A stretch of DNA of 64,000 bases, taken from positions 558,001 to 622,000 of the forward strand of contig NW_026570222.1 of the NCBI RefSeq assembly GCF_019649055.1. Reading direction: 5' to 3'. Every line of letters starts with the position of its first letter. The stretch's first letter is position 1. A program made the translations under genes and the position numbers. This document shows positions 47,669 through 57,614 of the stretch, piece by piece. The DNA is from Paramacrobiotus metropolitanus. Taxonomy: Eukaryota; Tardigrada; Eutardigrada; Parachela; Macrobiotidae. The notes below the pieces were generated by a model. It ran no database searches, had not been told where the DNA came from, and worked only from the letters and a program-made list of their open reading frames with translations.

Positions 47669-47971
47669 ATGAATCCTTCGCGTGTTGGAAGACTTGATAT
47701 TTTGGCTCAGCACTTTGATAAGTTTAGTTCTGAGAAATCTGTTGAAATGCCAGCGTTGATCAAACCTGATGCGGAAGGCTTGATTCGCAGCGGTACGAAA
47801 ACGATTTTCGTACGCCAGTACAATCGCGAAAATGGCGAGAAAAGTGTGTTCGTGACTACGATCGAAGAAGGGCCGGAGGCGGAGAATTCGGAGTTTTGGG
47901 TGAAAATTCACAGTCTGGTGGACGAGCAGCTGCAGAAAGCTGCGCAGCAACAGAATGCGGGTCAGAACTGA
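47669..47971 (+). CDS. Element accessory ORF A (100 aa, unknown)
   Basis: ATG at 47669, TGA at 47969-47971. Unrecognised. Compact mixed alpha/beta-looking sequence (PALIKPDAEGLIRSGTKTIF, FVTTIEEGPEAENSEFWVKI) with a Gln/Ala-rich C-terminal helix. Codon use is richer in GC than the flanks. A stem-loop and AATAAA lie about 290-330 bp downstream, suggesting its own mRNA. Confidence 0.6.
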   Translation: MNPSRVGRLDILAQHFDKFSSEKSVEMPALIKPDAEGLIRSGTKTIFVRQYNRENGEKSVFVTTIEEGPEAENSEFWVKIHSLVDEQLQKAAQQQNAGQN

Positions 47972-48259
47972 CCAGTGAAACGTACGGAGGAAGTGCGCGG
48001 AATTGTCCTTCCGGTATTCTGTTATTTGAGCTTTCAGTGAAAGCCTGTCTTATTTTGAAATCTTTATTTTTTGTGAGATTTACGGATTTTAAGCTTTAAT
48101 TTTGTGATATTACACGGTGGGGAGAACTCAATGGTGTAAGCGCTGTAAAAACAGCGGATTGAATGCGGTGTTGCGATAATTGCTTGCAGTAATTACTTGT
48201 TGTGGTGATTGATTGCGAATTCATAGAGTTCGTGGGAGAATTTGTCTTTCTTCAGTTTT

Positions 48260-48300
48260 GAACACTTCCGAATTGAAAGTGTTCGGTATTTGTCAATAAA
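48260..48300 (+). terminator. Stem-loop and poly(A) signal after ORF A
   Basis: GAACACTT (48260-48267) pairs perfectly with AAGTGTTC (48277-48284). AATAAA follows at 48295-48300. A GT-rich downstream element (GGTGTATTTCCGGTTG) lies at the right distance. Confidence 0.5.
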
Positions 48301-48942
48301 TTCGACTTCGACGGTGTATTTCCGGTTGTTCGTACAGTATAACGTACCGAATGTATCCCAGCTGGGATATTAGCAGCAAAACTGATAGAAAAAGTTTAGA
48401 GGTATGAAAATGCATCGTGAAAACGCAAATCAGTGTGAAGAATGTTTGTGCACACCTCCGAAATGTAAATGATCAGCAGTTGGGAAGAAAAAGGACTTCC
48501 GAGTACTTTGGTGTAGCATGACAGAGCAAAATACAGAATCCTGTATCGTAGCGTAACGAAGTGTGGTGTAAGTGTGTACACACAGCGCGGAGAACCCAGC
48601 AGTTTGGGGATACATTTTGTAAATTCCTGATGTGTATTTTCGTCTGTCAGTTGTAAATTTAAGGTAGAAAACCTAATTCTCTATCTCCCTGAACGAAAAG
48701 GAAGGAGAGATTGGTGATTTTTGGGTGAGAAAGAGCAGCTTTTTGAAAGTTAGCGGTGTAGCGAGCCTAGGCTCAATAAATCAGCTGTGTATCGACTGCG
48801 TAATCGCAATGTTGTGGTTTTTGTACTTCAGATTTTCAGATTTTAACATTTTTATTCCTTTGAGATTTTTGTCGTGCTTGGAGTGGTTTGATCGTTTGAT
48901 CTTTGAAATCTAGCACTTGGTAGTGCGAGTGTATTGATTTTA

Positions 48943-49509
48943 ATGATGGCAGCAGCTTTTCGCGCGGATAAGAGTGGACAGGAGTTGATTGTTCCTATTC
49001 CTCGTCGTATTAGACGCGTTGAGCCAGTTGAGAGCTCTGCTACGGAGAATGTTGTTGTTTTGCGAGCGGATGGCGAACCTATTGATTCGCAGCGACCTGT
49101 GGCATGTCGCCCATGTGACTTGAAACGACGACCAGATATCAGTGGTTTGGAGAGAGCGTTGGAAAAGCTCGATCTCAACGAGGAGAAGAAGGCAGCGAAG
49201 AAGCGCGAAGCAGTCACTGGAATTTCAGTGAGATTTGGTGTGAAACGTTCGGGATTTACGGTATTTCGTCGAACGGAGGTTCCTTTTAAAAACACAACAA
49301 TGCATTTGAAAGGAGAAACGGCCCTAGTTAACGAACTTGTGCAGAAATTACGCGAGCGCAGATTGAAGATACGTCGTGTTTGGCAAAATGGTCGAATTGT
49401 GTGGATGTTGGGTCCTACTTTCGTAGTTCCGTGGCGATGGTCGGCGAAGGTGAGAAATCGTCCGATGCAGCACTTTCGGTGGTACACGTTTCCTAAGGAT
49501 CGTCAATGA
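48943..49509 (+). CDS. Element accessory ORF B (188-189 aa, basic, unknown)
   Basis: ATGs at 48943 and 48946, TGA at 49509. Strongly basic with RRIRRVEP, a charged helix (ALEKLDLNEEKKAAKKREA) and an Arg/Trp-rich C-terminus (RRVWQNGRIVWMLGP, VPWRWSAKVRN). It could be a nucleic-acid-binding protein by composition, but no family is recognised. Another AATAAA precedes it at about 48775, and one follows at 49708. Confidence 0.6.
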   Translation: MMAAAFRADKSGQELIVPIPRRIRRVEPVESSATENVVVLRADGEPIDSQRPVACRPCDLKRRPDISGLERALEKLDLNEEKKAAKKREAVTGISVRFGVKRSGFTVFRRTEVPFKNTTMHLKGETALVNELVQKLRERRLKIRRVWQNGRIVWMLGPTFVVPWRWSAKVRNRPMQHFRWYTFPKDRQ

Positions 49510-49707
49510 AACAGTTTTGTAACTGTGATGGATTATGGTGTTTGTTGTTGGAAGAAATCGTTTGAGAAATGAGCATTTCGGTAGTGATTTGTGCGGTAAT
49601 GATTCCGGTATGATTGTCTTATCTTGTTGAATTTGTACACTGATCTCTTTTGTTGTGGAGTATTGTTCTGATAAAACAAGTCAGAAGAAACTGTGCAGTG
49701 CGTTGTA

Positions 49708-49713
49708 AATAAA
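49708..49713 (+). terminator. Poly(A) signal after ORF B
   Basis: AATAAA about 200 nt downstream of the ORF B stop, followed by the first tRNA-like unit at about 49813. Confidence 0.45.
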
Positions 49714-49812
49714 CCGACGATAGAGTTATGCGTACGGCTACGTGCAGAATTGCGGATTAAGACAGCACAAAATTATCAGTCAAATGCAGTAAATTTAAGC
49801 AATTTATAGGAA

Positions 49813-49915
49813 ATTCGTAGTGGCCGAGTGGTTAGCGAATGCGTCCGGATGAATCTCGTAATATACTTAGTAATTCAAAGTTATGAGTTCAAAGCCAGTA
49901 TAGGTCAAAATTTTT
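49813..49915 (+). other. tRNA-like unit 1
   Basis: A box TGGCCGAGTGG at 49821-49831, identical to the Ser/Leu tRNA D-arm start. B-box-like GAGTTCAAAGCC at 49885-49896. Pol III-type T run at 49911-49915. A long variable region is possible. The acceptor stem does not pair. Confidence 0.5.
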
Positions 49916-50002
49916 GACTGTTATTTTTGTCAGAAGCGATGAAATAGGTAGCAGTTATGAGCAAACATGTTAGCGATATAGAAAAACGAGCAATTATAGA
50001 AA

Positions 50003-50091
50003 TCAGCAGATAGCGTGGTGGTTACGATCTTCAGCGAAGTCGAGTGTTAAAAAACCACAATCGCGGGGATCAGTCCCAAACGATTATTTTT
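50003..50091 (+). other. tRNA-like unit 2
   Basis: A box TAGCGTGGTGGTTACG from 50011. B-box-like GGGATCAGTCCC at 50066-50077. T run at 50087-50091. Confidence 0.5.
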
Positions 50092-50129
50092 GCAGTTTAT
50101 TTTGTGAATTATCGGTAGTTTAGTGCAGA

Positions 50130-50200
50130 GATCCATAGTAACGTCGTAATGGATTAAGCTCTGTGTAACCGGGATCGAGTCCCTGGTAAAATTTTATTTT
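50130..50200 (+). other. tRNA-like unit 3, shortened
   Basis: A-box-like TAACGTCGTAATGG at 50138-50151. Very good B box GGGATCGAGTCCC at 50171-50183. TTTTATTTT follows. Only about 33 nt separate the boxes, so the anticodon arm is reduced. Confidence 0.5.
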
Positions 50201-50447
50201 TAGTATTTATCCGGAAGTAGCAATATGTTGCAGTATGTTAATAGAAATTTCACATAACATCAGAAATCGTAGTGTAATGTTTCAACAGACAATCCTACAA
50301 GGACCCGAAGTGATTACTAACAAAGAAAAATAAAAATAACAGATGTTGAAAAGTGGTAGAATTATAGGAAAAACTTCACCTTTTGTATTTACTGTATAGT
50401 GATGTATTTTCTCTTATAGCGGTATGAATTTCTGTAATTTTCAGTAA

Positions 50448-50575
50448 AGCCTCAGTAGCGTAGTGGTAGACGCCACGGACAATATTACGTTCTGTTTGTT
50501 CGGAAGTTGATATCCTGTCGGCATACATATGGTTGATCCTTCAGAAATCAGGATAGCGCTTGTAGGCAACTTTTT
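50448..50575 (+). other. tRNA-like unit 4
   Basis: A box TAGCGTAGTGG at 50456-50466, followed by TAGACGCC as in real tRNAs. B-box-like GGTTGATCCTTC at 50531-50542. T run near 50571. Confidence 0.45.
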
Positions 50576-50591
50576 ATTCTTGTTTTTAGCG

Positions 50592-50705
50592 AGACTTGTA
50601 GTGTCTTATGGGTAGTAACCTTGTAGTCGCAGAACAGAGAAACCTTTAAAGCAGCATTTGTTTCATGTGTTCCAGAGTTCGAAGCTGAGCACAGTCATAA
50701 TTTTT
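50592..50705 (+). other. tRNA-like unit 5
   Basis: Header TAGTGTCTTATGGGTAG near 50599. B box GAGTTCGAAGC at 50675-50685. T run at 50700-50705. Confidence 0.45.
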
Positions 50706-51807
50706 GGTAATTTTTACGTAAATTCTTGTAGGATTTATATTTGTAAATATAGGGCAGTATTTATTGATAATTATCAGTGGTGTTTGGAATTGTAATTTTA
50801 GTAATTTCGTAGTTGGCGCAGTGAGTGCGGCCTTCGTGATACTTTCGCATTGCATACCAAGAGAAACTGGTATCAACTCTTCAAAACAATTTTTGACGCG
50901 TATTATTTTTCGGTAGATGTATCTTGCAATTTTTAATTCACGGAAAAGTCAGAATGTTATTATTTAGCTGTAATTTATAGGGAATTAGTTTTTATTTTGG
51001 CTGTATATGTAAACTTCGAAATATTAGCGTGTAGTAAAAGTCGTAGAGCAGTGGCTCCATTGAACGAACGCATCAGGAGTACGCTGAGAAATCTTATGTA
51101 TACAGAGAATTGAATTGGTATTAAAAATTCTTTTTCCTTTGTAAAGCAGTAATGAGTGTCTTGTAGTATTTTTGGAGAATAGTTGGTGTCAGAAAAATCA
51201 TAGAACTTCAAAACGTATGGTAGTACTGATGTTAGGCGCTTCCGGTGTCATCTTTCCTCATCAGTTACTAGCTAATATTTTTCAGAATACGTACGGTAAA
51301 TCCTTCAGTATTTGTGTATGTGCGGAAATGTATGTAACAAATTATTCACTTCAGTATAATTAATTATGTGTGTAGGAGATTTTCCTTTATTGACGGCGGA
51401 TTATGTGGATTTTAGTAATTACTATAGGCAGAAGTAGTAGTACAGTGACTATAAGATAAATCTGTACAGTAGCGTTTAACGTATGTTCATGTCACAAGAA
51501 ATTTGGCAGTACGTCTGGAAAATTCATTTTTATCAAAAAAGATAGGAAAATATTATTGTGATAAATGTGCGGATTATGGAATTCAGAATTATGCAGTATT
51601 AAATCAGCGGCAGTAATGACGTTTATATGCTTCCGTATGGTCAGTGGTATGAGCCAGTTAGATTTTAACACGACAGTCAGTATTGTGTGTCTTTGAACGG
51701 CAGAATTCTTCAGTGTTGCAGTCTGAGTTTGTGATACTTTTAGTGGCAGATTTTCGATTTGATTGCGGTGTTTGAATCATTCCTTGTGTTGAGAATTTCG
51801 TATTATC

Positions 51808-52194
51808 ATGTCGAAACGTAGCGAGATTATTAAGCAGCACAGCGGTGCTCGAGCTCTTTTGTTTCCTGAGAATGCATTCGATGATCGCGTGAAAGTGGCA
51901 GACAGTGTGAGAGAGCGTGTGATGGAAGATCTCTCCTCCAAAGTTCTCGATTGGCACGTGAAAGACGATTTGAAGAACGAACCTAATGCGGTGAAAGTTG
52001 CGGAGAAACCGAATGTCGAGACTCCGGTGCAGTCTCGTGAAGTTCCGAATGAAGCAGAGAAGGCGATGACCAGTGGGTCTCAGCAGTCAACTATGAGTAA
52101 GGAAGAAGCAGACAAAGAGTTCTTTCGTAAGTACTATCGTCCGTATAATATTCCGAAGCCGAGAATTGATCCTCATTTTCCTCATGGTTGGTAA
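51808..52194 (+). CDS. Element accessory ORF C (128 aa, unknown)
   Basis: ATG at 51808, TAA at 52192-52194. Unrecognised. Helical charged N-terminal half (DDRVKVADSVRERVMEDLSS), a disordered Ser/Glu-rich middle, and a tyrosine/proline C-terminus (KYYRPYNIPKPRIDPHFPHG). GC content is raised relative to the arrays on both sides. No close AATAAA seen downstream. Confidence 0.6.
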   Translation: MSKRSEIIKQHSGARALLFPENAFDDRVKVADSVRERVMEDLSSKVLDWHVKDDLKNEPNAVKVAEKPNVETPVQSREVPNEAEKAMTSGSQQSTMSKEEADKEFFRKYYRPYNIPKPRIDPHFPHGW

Positions 52195-52513
52195 TGGACA
52201 TGTTGTTGATTTTGAAAGGAATGATTTTTCTTGGGATTTTGTGATTTATCGGTGATTATAGCCTTTATTCAGAGATTTTAGAGAAATTCCCTTATGTTTG
52301 TAGAGCAGCATTTGGCAGCATTTCAGATTTCATTCTCAGATATATCAGTCTCCTTCTTCAGTATTTAGCTGTGGATTTATTCAGAGGATTTACTAAAGCT
52401 TTATTTCGACAGTATTGTGTGTATCGGTTGTTTGCGGATTAAAGTGGTGGTTTTATCGTGATATTGTTGTCAGCGGTTAGCGGTGTGCGAACGTAACAAC
52501 AGCAGCAGTGGTG

Positions 52514-52660
52514 GTGTTGGCGCCCCCCGGTACCATCTTTCTTCACCATTAACTTGCTGTCTGTAAACTCACAAATTATGAAAACAGTAAAGCGCAAATA
52601 TGTAGTAGGGAGCGACACGGCATGTATATTGCACGACAATGGCGTGTAACCCGTTGTCCC
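52514..52660 (+). repeat. Dispersed GC-core repeat, copy 1
   Basis: GTGTTGGCGCCCCCCGG at 52514-52530 and the following ~110 bp resemble 60741-60840 (GTGTTGGCGTCCCTCGG, then a shared CACTTGC/AAATTAT/GTAAAG series). A shorter relative is at about 61375-61395. Function unknown. Confidence 0.45.
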
Positions 52661-52872
52661 AGTAAACTTTGAACAGTCAGAAGTCGGTATTTCGTGTTAT
52701 TACAGTATGAAAAAGCAGTAATATTATGGTATCGAAATTTGTAGTGTAGTGGCGCAAGGAACCATGTCCACGCAACGGCTGAGGTTCGCTTTGAGTAATC
52801 AAAACTATTAAGCAGTGTGAATTTTGGAACTTTAACTTTTGCAGGGTACAGTGATATTTTTATTTCGGTGAA

Positions 52873-52970
52873 ACTCGTAGTGGCCTAGTGGCTGAGAGAT
52901 CTCGCTGTAGTTATTCAAGACAAATAGTGTTAGCGATGATCGGAGTTCAACTCCTGACTTTTGAATTTTT
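52873..52970 (+). other. tRNA-like unit 10
   Basis: A box TGGCCTAGTGG at 52881-52891. B-box-like GGAGTTCAACTCC at 52942-52954. Six-T run at 52965-52970, a strong Pol III terminator. Confidence 0.55.
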
Positions 52971-53008
52971 TGTCTCGTAGCGTGTTTATTTTCAGTAGAA
53001 TTATCGAA

Positions 53009-53110
53009 TCTCGTAGTAGTCGAGTGGTTATGAAGTGGCGCTACAAATCTGGATATTGTCATCGGTAGCAGTATAGCCATAGTTCGAAACCCGAGCAAGT
53101 TGTAATTTTT
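53009..53110 (+). other. tRNA-like unit 11
   Basis: A box TAGTCGAGTGG at 53017-53027. B box AGTTCGAAACC at 53081-53091. The 5' CTCG can pair with CGAG at 53092-53095. T run at 53106-53110. Confidence 0.55.
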
Positions 53111-53663
53111 ACTTTTCGGAGTGGATATTTTTAGGATTATTATGAAATGCGTAGTGTCCGAGTTGTTATGCGGTAAAGGTGCACGGTACAAATAACTCTA
53201 AGGTATCCAGTTCGACTTTGCGAGTAGTGTAAATTGTTGCGAAATTATGTTTTTAGAAGTTTTAAAATATTGCAGTAAAAACTCAATATGGTATTAGTAG
53301 CAGCAATTTTTCAGTATTAGCGGTGTTGTAGATTTGTAATTTTTAGTAAACGCGTAGTGGCGCAGGGTACATGCATTACAGATCATAGTAATTTCTGTCA
53401 AATAGTAGGACAAGTAGGTTTCGAGCTCAAACCCGTGCTAGCAGTAAGATTTTCCTTTTTGCATCCAGTTTTGAGCAGATGAATGTCTTTTTATATTGGT
53501 GAATTGTAGGAATAGTATTATGAATTATGAAATAATAAATAAAAATCAGAGAATTTCTATAGCAGTTTATGGAGATTTGTTGTCGTATATAATTAGCGAT
53601 TTATGGTAGTCAGTTATACAGTAGCAGTTTAGGGCGTAGTAATTTGCGGCGTTTGTTGTGAAA

Positions 53664-53775
53664 ATTCGTAGTAGTGCAGCGGTAGCAGCGGTCGAACTAT
53701 GTAACGCTGAGTCAGATTTTAAACGGCTTTACTTCCGTAGCACTTGTTCGATTCCCCTTAAGGGCGAACTTTTTG
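53664..53775 (+). other. tRNA-like unit 14
   Basis: A box TAGTGCAGCGG at 53672-53682. B box TGTTCGATTCC at 53745-53755. The 5' TTCG can pair with CGAA just before the T run at about 53769-53774, a partial acceptor stem. Confidence 0.55.
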
Positions 53776-54245
53776 CAAAACTTTGACTTTATTTTTGTGT
53801 TTTCGGTATTCAGTAATTATTCCTATTTGTATTTACGGCGTAATTATTTGAGAAATGTTGAAACTTGTATTTGTGGTAATTAAGCGGATAAGTTTTTCAT
53901 ACTTTGCAGACAGACAGTGTATTATTAGCGGCTTTGACAGCTTTAGCAGTATTATCAGCAGTTTTACTTCGTATTTTTATTTTCGTAAACACGGAATTCT
54001 TCTTTCGTATTGAACATCGCGGCAGTATCAGAATACGCCAGAAAAATAAAATCAAAATAGAACTTTTCACCAGTGTTCATCGCAGTTGAACAGTATTCAC
54101 TCGGTAATTTGTGCAAATATGCAGAACAGAATCGCAAAAGGCGATCTGAATAAAATTGAACGTAAATGTACAAGACGTAAGAGAAAAGATAAAAGAAATA
54201 AAATCAATACAGCAATACAGCAGACAAGATAAAAGACTTCGTATT

Positions 54246-54635
54246 TTAGTTCTTCTTGAAACGCTTAGCAGCAGGAGTTTTCAGATGCAGAGATCCATCA
54301 GGTTTACGTGAGAAAACCATAGCAACTGATTTTGGCATGTCTCCACGTATCTCAGTTCCTGGTGCATTAGGACGTTCAGCAATCACGGTAGTAGGATCGC
54401 GTAGCATAGATAGCGTGTCCTCAGCAGTTTCAGTTTTTGGCAGTAGCGGAATAGGATTTGCGGCCAATTGTCCACATAGAGGCATCGGCCCATGCATCGC
54501 AGCAGCATCAATTTTCATGGCAGTCTGACGCAGAACACTTTGTGCATCGGTTCCGAGATAGGGAATTCGTACTTCGATAGTAGTTCCTTCGCGAGCGCAG
54601 CGATCACAGCCATGATTATGCTCCTGAACCAGCAT
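54246..54635 (-). CDS. Element antisense ORF D (129 aa, unknown)
   Basis: ATG at 54635, TAA at 54246-54248, on the strand opposite to the retroelement RNA. It starts MLVQEHNHGCDRCAREG, a possible metal-binding cluster, and ends in a basic KRFKKN tail that could be a nuclear signal. The frame is GC-richer than the flanks. A TTACAG acceptor lies directly before the ATG, so a 5' exon or UTR intron is possible. Unrecognised. Confidence 0.55.
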   Translation of the reverse strand: MLVQEHNHGCDRCAREGTTIEVRIPYLGTDAQSVLRQTAMKIDAAAMHGPMPLCGQLAANPIPLLPKTETAEDTLSMLRDPTTVIAERPNAPGTEIRGDMPKSVAMVFSRKPDGSLHLKTPAAKRFKKN

Positions 54636-54850
54636 TCCTGTAATAATAACAAATTGTTAGGAAATTAATATTTCATAAATTGGGTTAAATCAGCGGAATT
54701 ACGTAGGAATTAATTCAGTAGATATTTACACGGAAATGAAAAAGTATGCGGAATTGTTGTAATAATCAGTATGGAAATAATACGCAGTAAATTATAGGTA
54801 ATTATGCAGTAATTATTCAGGCGGAAATAAGAGATATAGTAAGCGGTCAA

Positions 54851-55534
54851 TTATTTCAGCAGTTTTATCAGATTTTTTGTAAAGCTTTTGATCTTACCGA
54901 CTCCTCGTACTAATTCGTCCGACAGTCCTTGAGTTCGTCGATCTGTCATTTCACGGTATACGATCGCACTCACGAACTTGTCTCCTCCGATAGATATTAG
55001 GCATCCAATTTCCAGTAAGAAGTTTCTTTCCTTATGATAGTACTTGATCCAGTTGTGCAGGCAGACAGTGTACGTTGTTCGGATGACGCGTTGAATCTCG
55101 AATTTCGTCATCGCGTATCCTCCTTCCTCCAGCACAGTCAGAATAGCATTTCGCAGTTGCAATCGTGTGGTAATTTCCTCGTTGCGATCTCGCTGAGTTC
55201 GTGACGATACTTCCAGGAAACAACGTCCTTCTTTCACTCTTTTGCGTAGAAACCCAGAAGTCACAGCAGTCTCGATGTACTTGTCGATATTCAGCATGGT
55301 GAATTCATGGTGTGCGTTGTTCAGTGTGGCTTTCAGATAATCAACATCTACATAAAAGCCAGAATCGGTGTGATGTCCAATGATAGTTCGGACAGCGAAC
55401 TGAAAAGCTTCATGTAGTCGCATTCGTCGTGTGTAAAAACTCGTAGTATCACGATCGAAAATCTGTTCGATACCAACATGTAATCCAGCAGGAGCAGTGG
55501 ATAAGGAAGTAATGGCATTCAGCATAGCGGACAT
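54851..55534 (-). CDS. Element antisense ORF E (227 aa, unknown, helical)
   Basis: ATG at 55534, TAA at 54851-54853. The longest antisense frame, 215 bp upstream of ORF D on the same strand, so the two may form one minus-strand transcription unit. Mostly helical with repeated basic segments (FYTRRMRLHEAFQFAVRTII, LQLRNAILTVLEEGGYAMTK). The latter has a winged-helix look (helix, GGY wing, helix), but that is only a guess. No family recognised. Confidence 0.6.
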   Translation of the reverse strand: MSAMLNAITSLSTAPAGLHVGIEQIFDRDTTSFYTRRMRLHEAFQFAVRTIIGHHTDSGFYVDVDYLKATLNNAHHEFTMLNIDKYIETAVTSGFLRKRVKEGRCFLEVSSRTQRDRNEEITTRLQLRNAILTVLEEGGYAMTKFEIQRVIRTTYTVCLHNWIKYYHKERNFLLEIGCLISIGGDKFVSAIVYREMTDRRTQGLSDELVRGVGKIKSFTKNLIKLLK

Positions 55535-55890
55535 TTCAGTAGTTATAGGTCACGTTTTAAGGAAACTAAACATCTCAGTAATAATTCTGGTAGAAAAACG
55601 TATGAGGAAACAGAACTGAAAATTTTTCGGAAGCAGTGATGACTTTTATAGGCTTGCAACAGGAAATTGTGCAGTTTGCTCAGTGTATGTGTGTATCGCC
55701 CTTGTATGGCAGTGTGTCAGTACAACTCGTAGTACGTATGTTCTTCTCATGTATTGTACGCCTTAGTACTTTAGCGCGTATTTCAGTGCAGTTTTGCAGG
55801 TTGTCTTCTCAGAATTATGGAATTGTCAGTTTTTGCGGTCAGATTTTCAGATTATCAGATCTTAAGTAGTAGGATATTTTTTGTCCTTAT

Positions 55891-55914
55891 TGCACGACTT
55901 GCGCCCAAACGTGG
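55891..55914 (+). other. Relic LTR-end/primer-binding-site sequence
   Basis: TGCACGACTTGCGCCCAAACGTGG matches the 5' LTR end plus primer site (36150-36173) apart from a substitution and shifted single-base changes. It suggests that the right part of the element was joined from another LTR element, or that the leader was duplicated. Confidence 0.6.
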
Positions 55915-56157
55915 TGTTCGAATATGCGGAAATAACCTTCAGATTTAGGAAAAGTCAAATTTTGCAGTAATTTCAGTGTAATTAGTAGCATGCGGTTAAC
56001 CCTCGCGGTATGGCAGTTTCGTGTATCTATGCGTTGAGAGCAATGACAGTGCAGATTTGTTGTGGTTTTTAATTCAAAGAGATACCGACAGTGTTGTGAT
56101 TTCGTCAGAGCAGTGAACTCTTTGTTGTGGTTTTTCGATTTTGAACTTTGTGCAATC

Positions 56158-57186
56158 ATGCCTCCTAAAGCGATTAAGCGTATCCAGAAGCGTAAGAGGG
56201 AAACGAGTTCTTCTTCTTCTTCTTTTTCTTCCAGTAGTAGCAGTTCGAGTACTTTTGACAGCAGTTCTAGCGTTAACTTTGCGGACGAATCGGAAATGTC
56301 TCTAATTTCGATCTCCAGTATTCCTTCGAATGAGTCAGATGTGACAGAAACTCAGAGATTTTTGACAGATGTTGATCCTTGTGCGGTTGATTACATTGTG
56401 AGAAAACCTGATCCTGAAATCGGTAATCGCAGTGACGTAGCAGATGTTGAGAGTGTGCACAGCGGCAACTCCAGTGCAGGTCTTGAGAAGTCAGCGGAAA
56501 TGTTCGATTGTCATCAAGAAGACGGGAAACGTTAAAAAGTGATTTCTACGACTGATACTGAGAGTTTTACGACCTTGATATCTACTCCCAGCGAATCGTG
56601 TGATGACGAAGATGAATTTGCGTCGTGTTCGACCGGTCCTTTACCTAATACAGCGGAGAGACTAGCTAACTTGGCGGATGTGAATGTTGAAGTTGAGTCA
56701 GATCGCAGTTCGGAATTTGAAGAGCAACCCATGGTGTATCACGAGAAAGCTCCTCCGAAACGTGATGAGAAAGGTAACATAGTCCTTCATCCTGGAACTC
56801 GTTTGTTTTTGAATGGCAAGCTATACCATGCCGGAAAACTTATCAGTGTGAAGAAGTTTAACCATTTTGTGCGTAATATGTCCAGAGAACGGAATCGATA
56901 TCTTAAAACTCAGTATTTATTTGCTCATCCTGATTCCATTGAGAGTCTTAACTTGATTGCGCAGTTGCACCGGAAGAATGACAGCGTGGTTGATTTTCCG
57001 ACGCGGATGATGTACAATGGCGGGTTATTGCAGTCGCAGCATATTGAAAAACCTTCCCCAGCAGCAGTGCGGAAGAGGCATCGGGAAAATAGTCCTGAAT
57101 TTGTTGAAATCCCTTCTGTCAAGACGTCGCGTGAATCCTCTCTTGAAATTCCTATTCAGTCTCGTAAGAAGCAACGAACCTTTTAA
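56158..57186 (+). CDS. Element accessory ORF F with one in-frame stop
   Basis: ATG at 56158 (MPPKAIKRIQKRKRE) opens 125 codons to TAA at 56533-56535. The same frame then runs 216 more codons to TAA at 57186. The first part is basic, then a serine run coded by mixed TCT/TCC/AGT/AGC codons, then acidic. The second part has a folded-looking core (HPGTRLFLNGKLYHAGKLIS) and a basic C-terminus with KKQR. Either stop readthrough, two products or one recent nonsense mutation would explain it. It begins 240 bp after the relic primer site, as a gag would. Unrecognised. Confidence 0.55.
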
Positions 57187-57614
57187 GCCTTTGTTGTCGG
57201 TTGGCATTTGTTGAGTTTTTACTTGGAATGGTGTGTAGTATTACGGTACCTACGTGGAAATTGTCTTTTGTTATTTACAGTCGTCGTACAGAAACGGTAG
57301 TATTTTTGTCAGTGCTTTTCGCGGTATTTTCTAGTTTTACTTTTGTTGTACAGATCGGTGTATACGGTGGTATTTTTGTACTATGACGTATTCCACTTTG
57401 TATTCGTTGATCGGTGTGTCGTACAGTACCATTTGCGGATGTGCGGTTGTTCAGTCATTAAAACTTGTGAGCGTCTTAGCGCTAATGCGGTTGAAATTTT
57501 GCAGTCAGAAATCAGTGTGTTGTTTGAGAACTTTGAATTCACTTTTGATTTTTATTCGGTGATTTTATTTTGCGACCTTTTTCACTTATTTCCTGGTCAC
57601 TTTTGTTTGGTATT

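Larger units (their letters stand above)
49813..51130 (+). repeat. tRNA-like array 1 (about 7 units)
   Basis: Unit starts are near 49813, 50003, 50130, 50448, 50592, 50806 and 51038. Each has a tRNA-like 5' header with an A box of the type TGGCCGAGTGG or TAGCGTAGTGG. Most have a B-box-like GRTTCRANYCC 35-80 nt later, then a T run of 4-6. Units are 65-115 bp, irregularly spaced and mutually diverged, unlike a tandem repeat. They look derived from several tRNA types (Ser/Leu-like, Gly/Val-like headers). Acceptor stems are mostly unpaired, so these are not ordinary working tRNA genes. Confidence 0.65.
52738..53775 (+). repeat. tRNA-like array 2 (about 6 units)
   Basis: Unit starts are near 52738, 52873, 53009, 53148, 53350 and 53664. 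Headers read CGTAGTGGCGCAAGG, CTCGTAGTGGCCTAGTGG, CTCGTAGTAGTCGAGTGG, GCGTAGTGTCCGAGTTG, GCGTAGTGGCGCAGGG and TTCGTAGTAGTGCAGCGG. B-box-like sequences are at 52781-52793, 52942-52954, 53081-53091, 53209-53219, 53417-53428 and 53745-53755. This array keeps the tRNA signals best. Confidence 0.65.

Noticed and set aside
49813-53775. Functional tRNA genes
   Set aside because: A and B boxes are present, but acceptor and anticodon stems mostly fail to pair and box spacing varies. I call them tRNA-like only.
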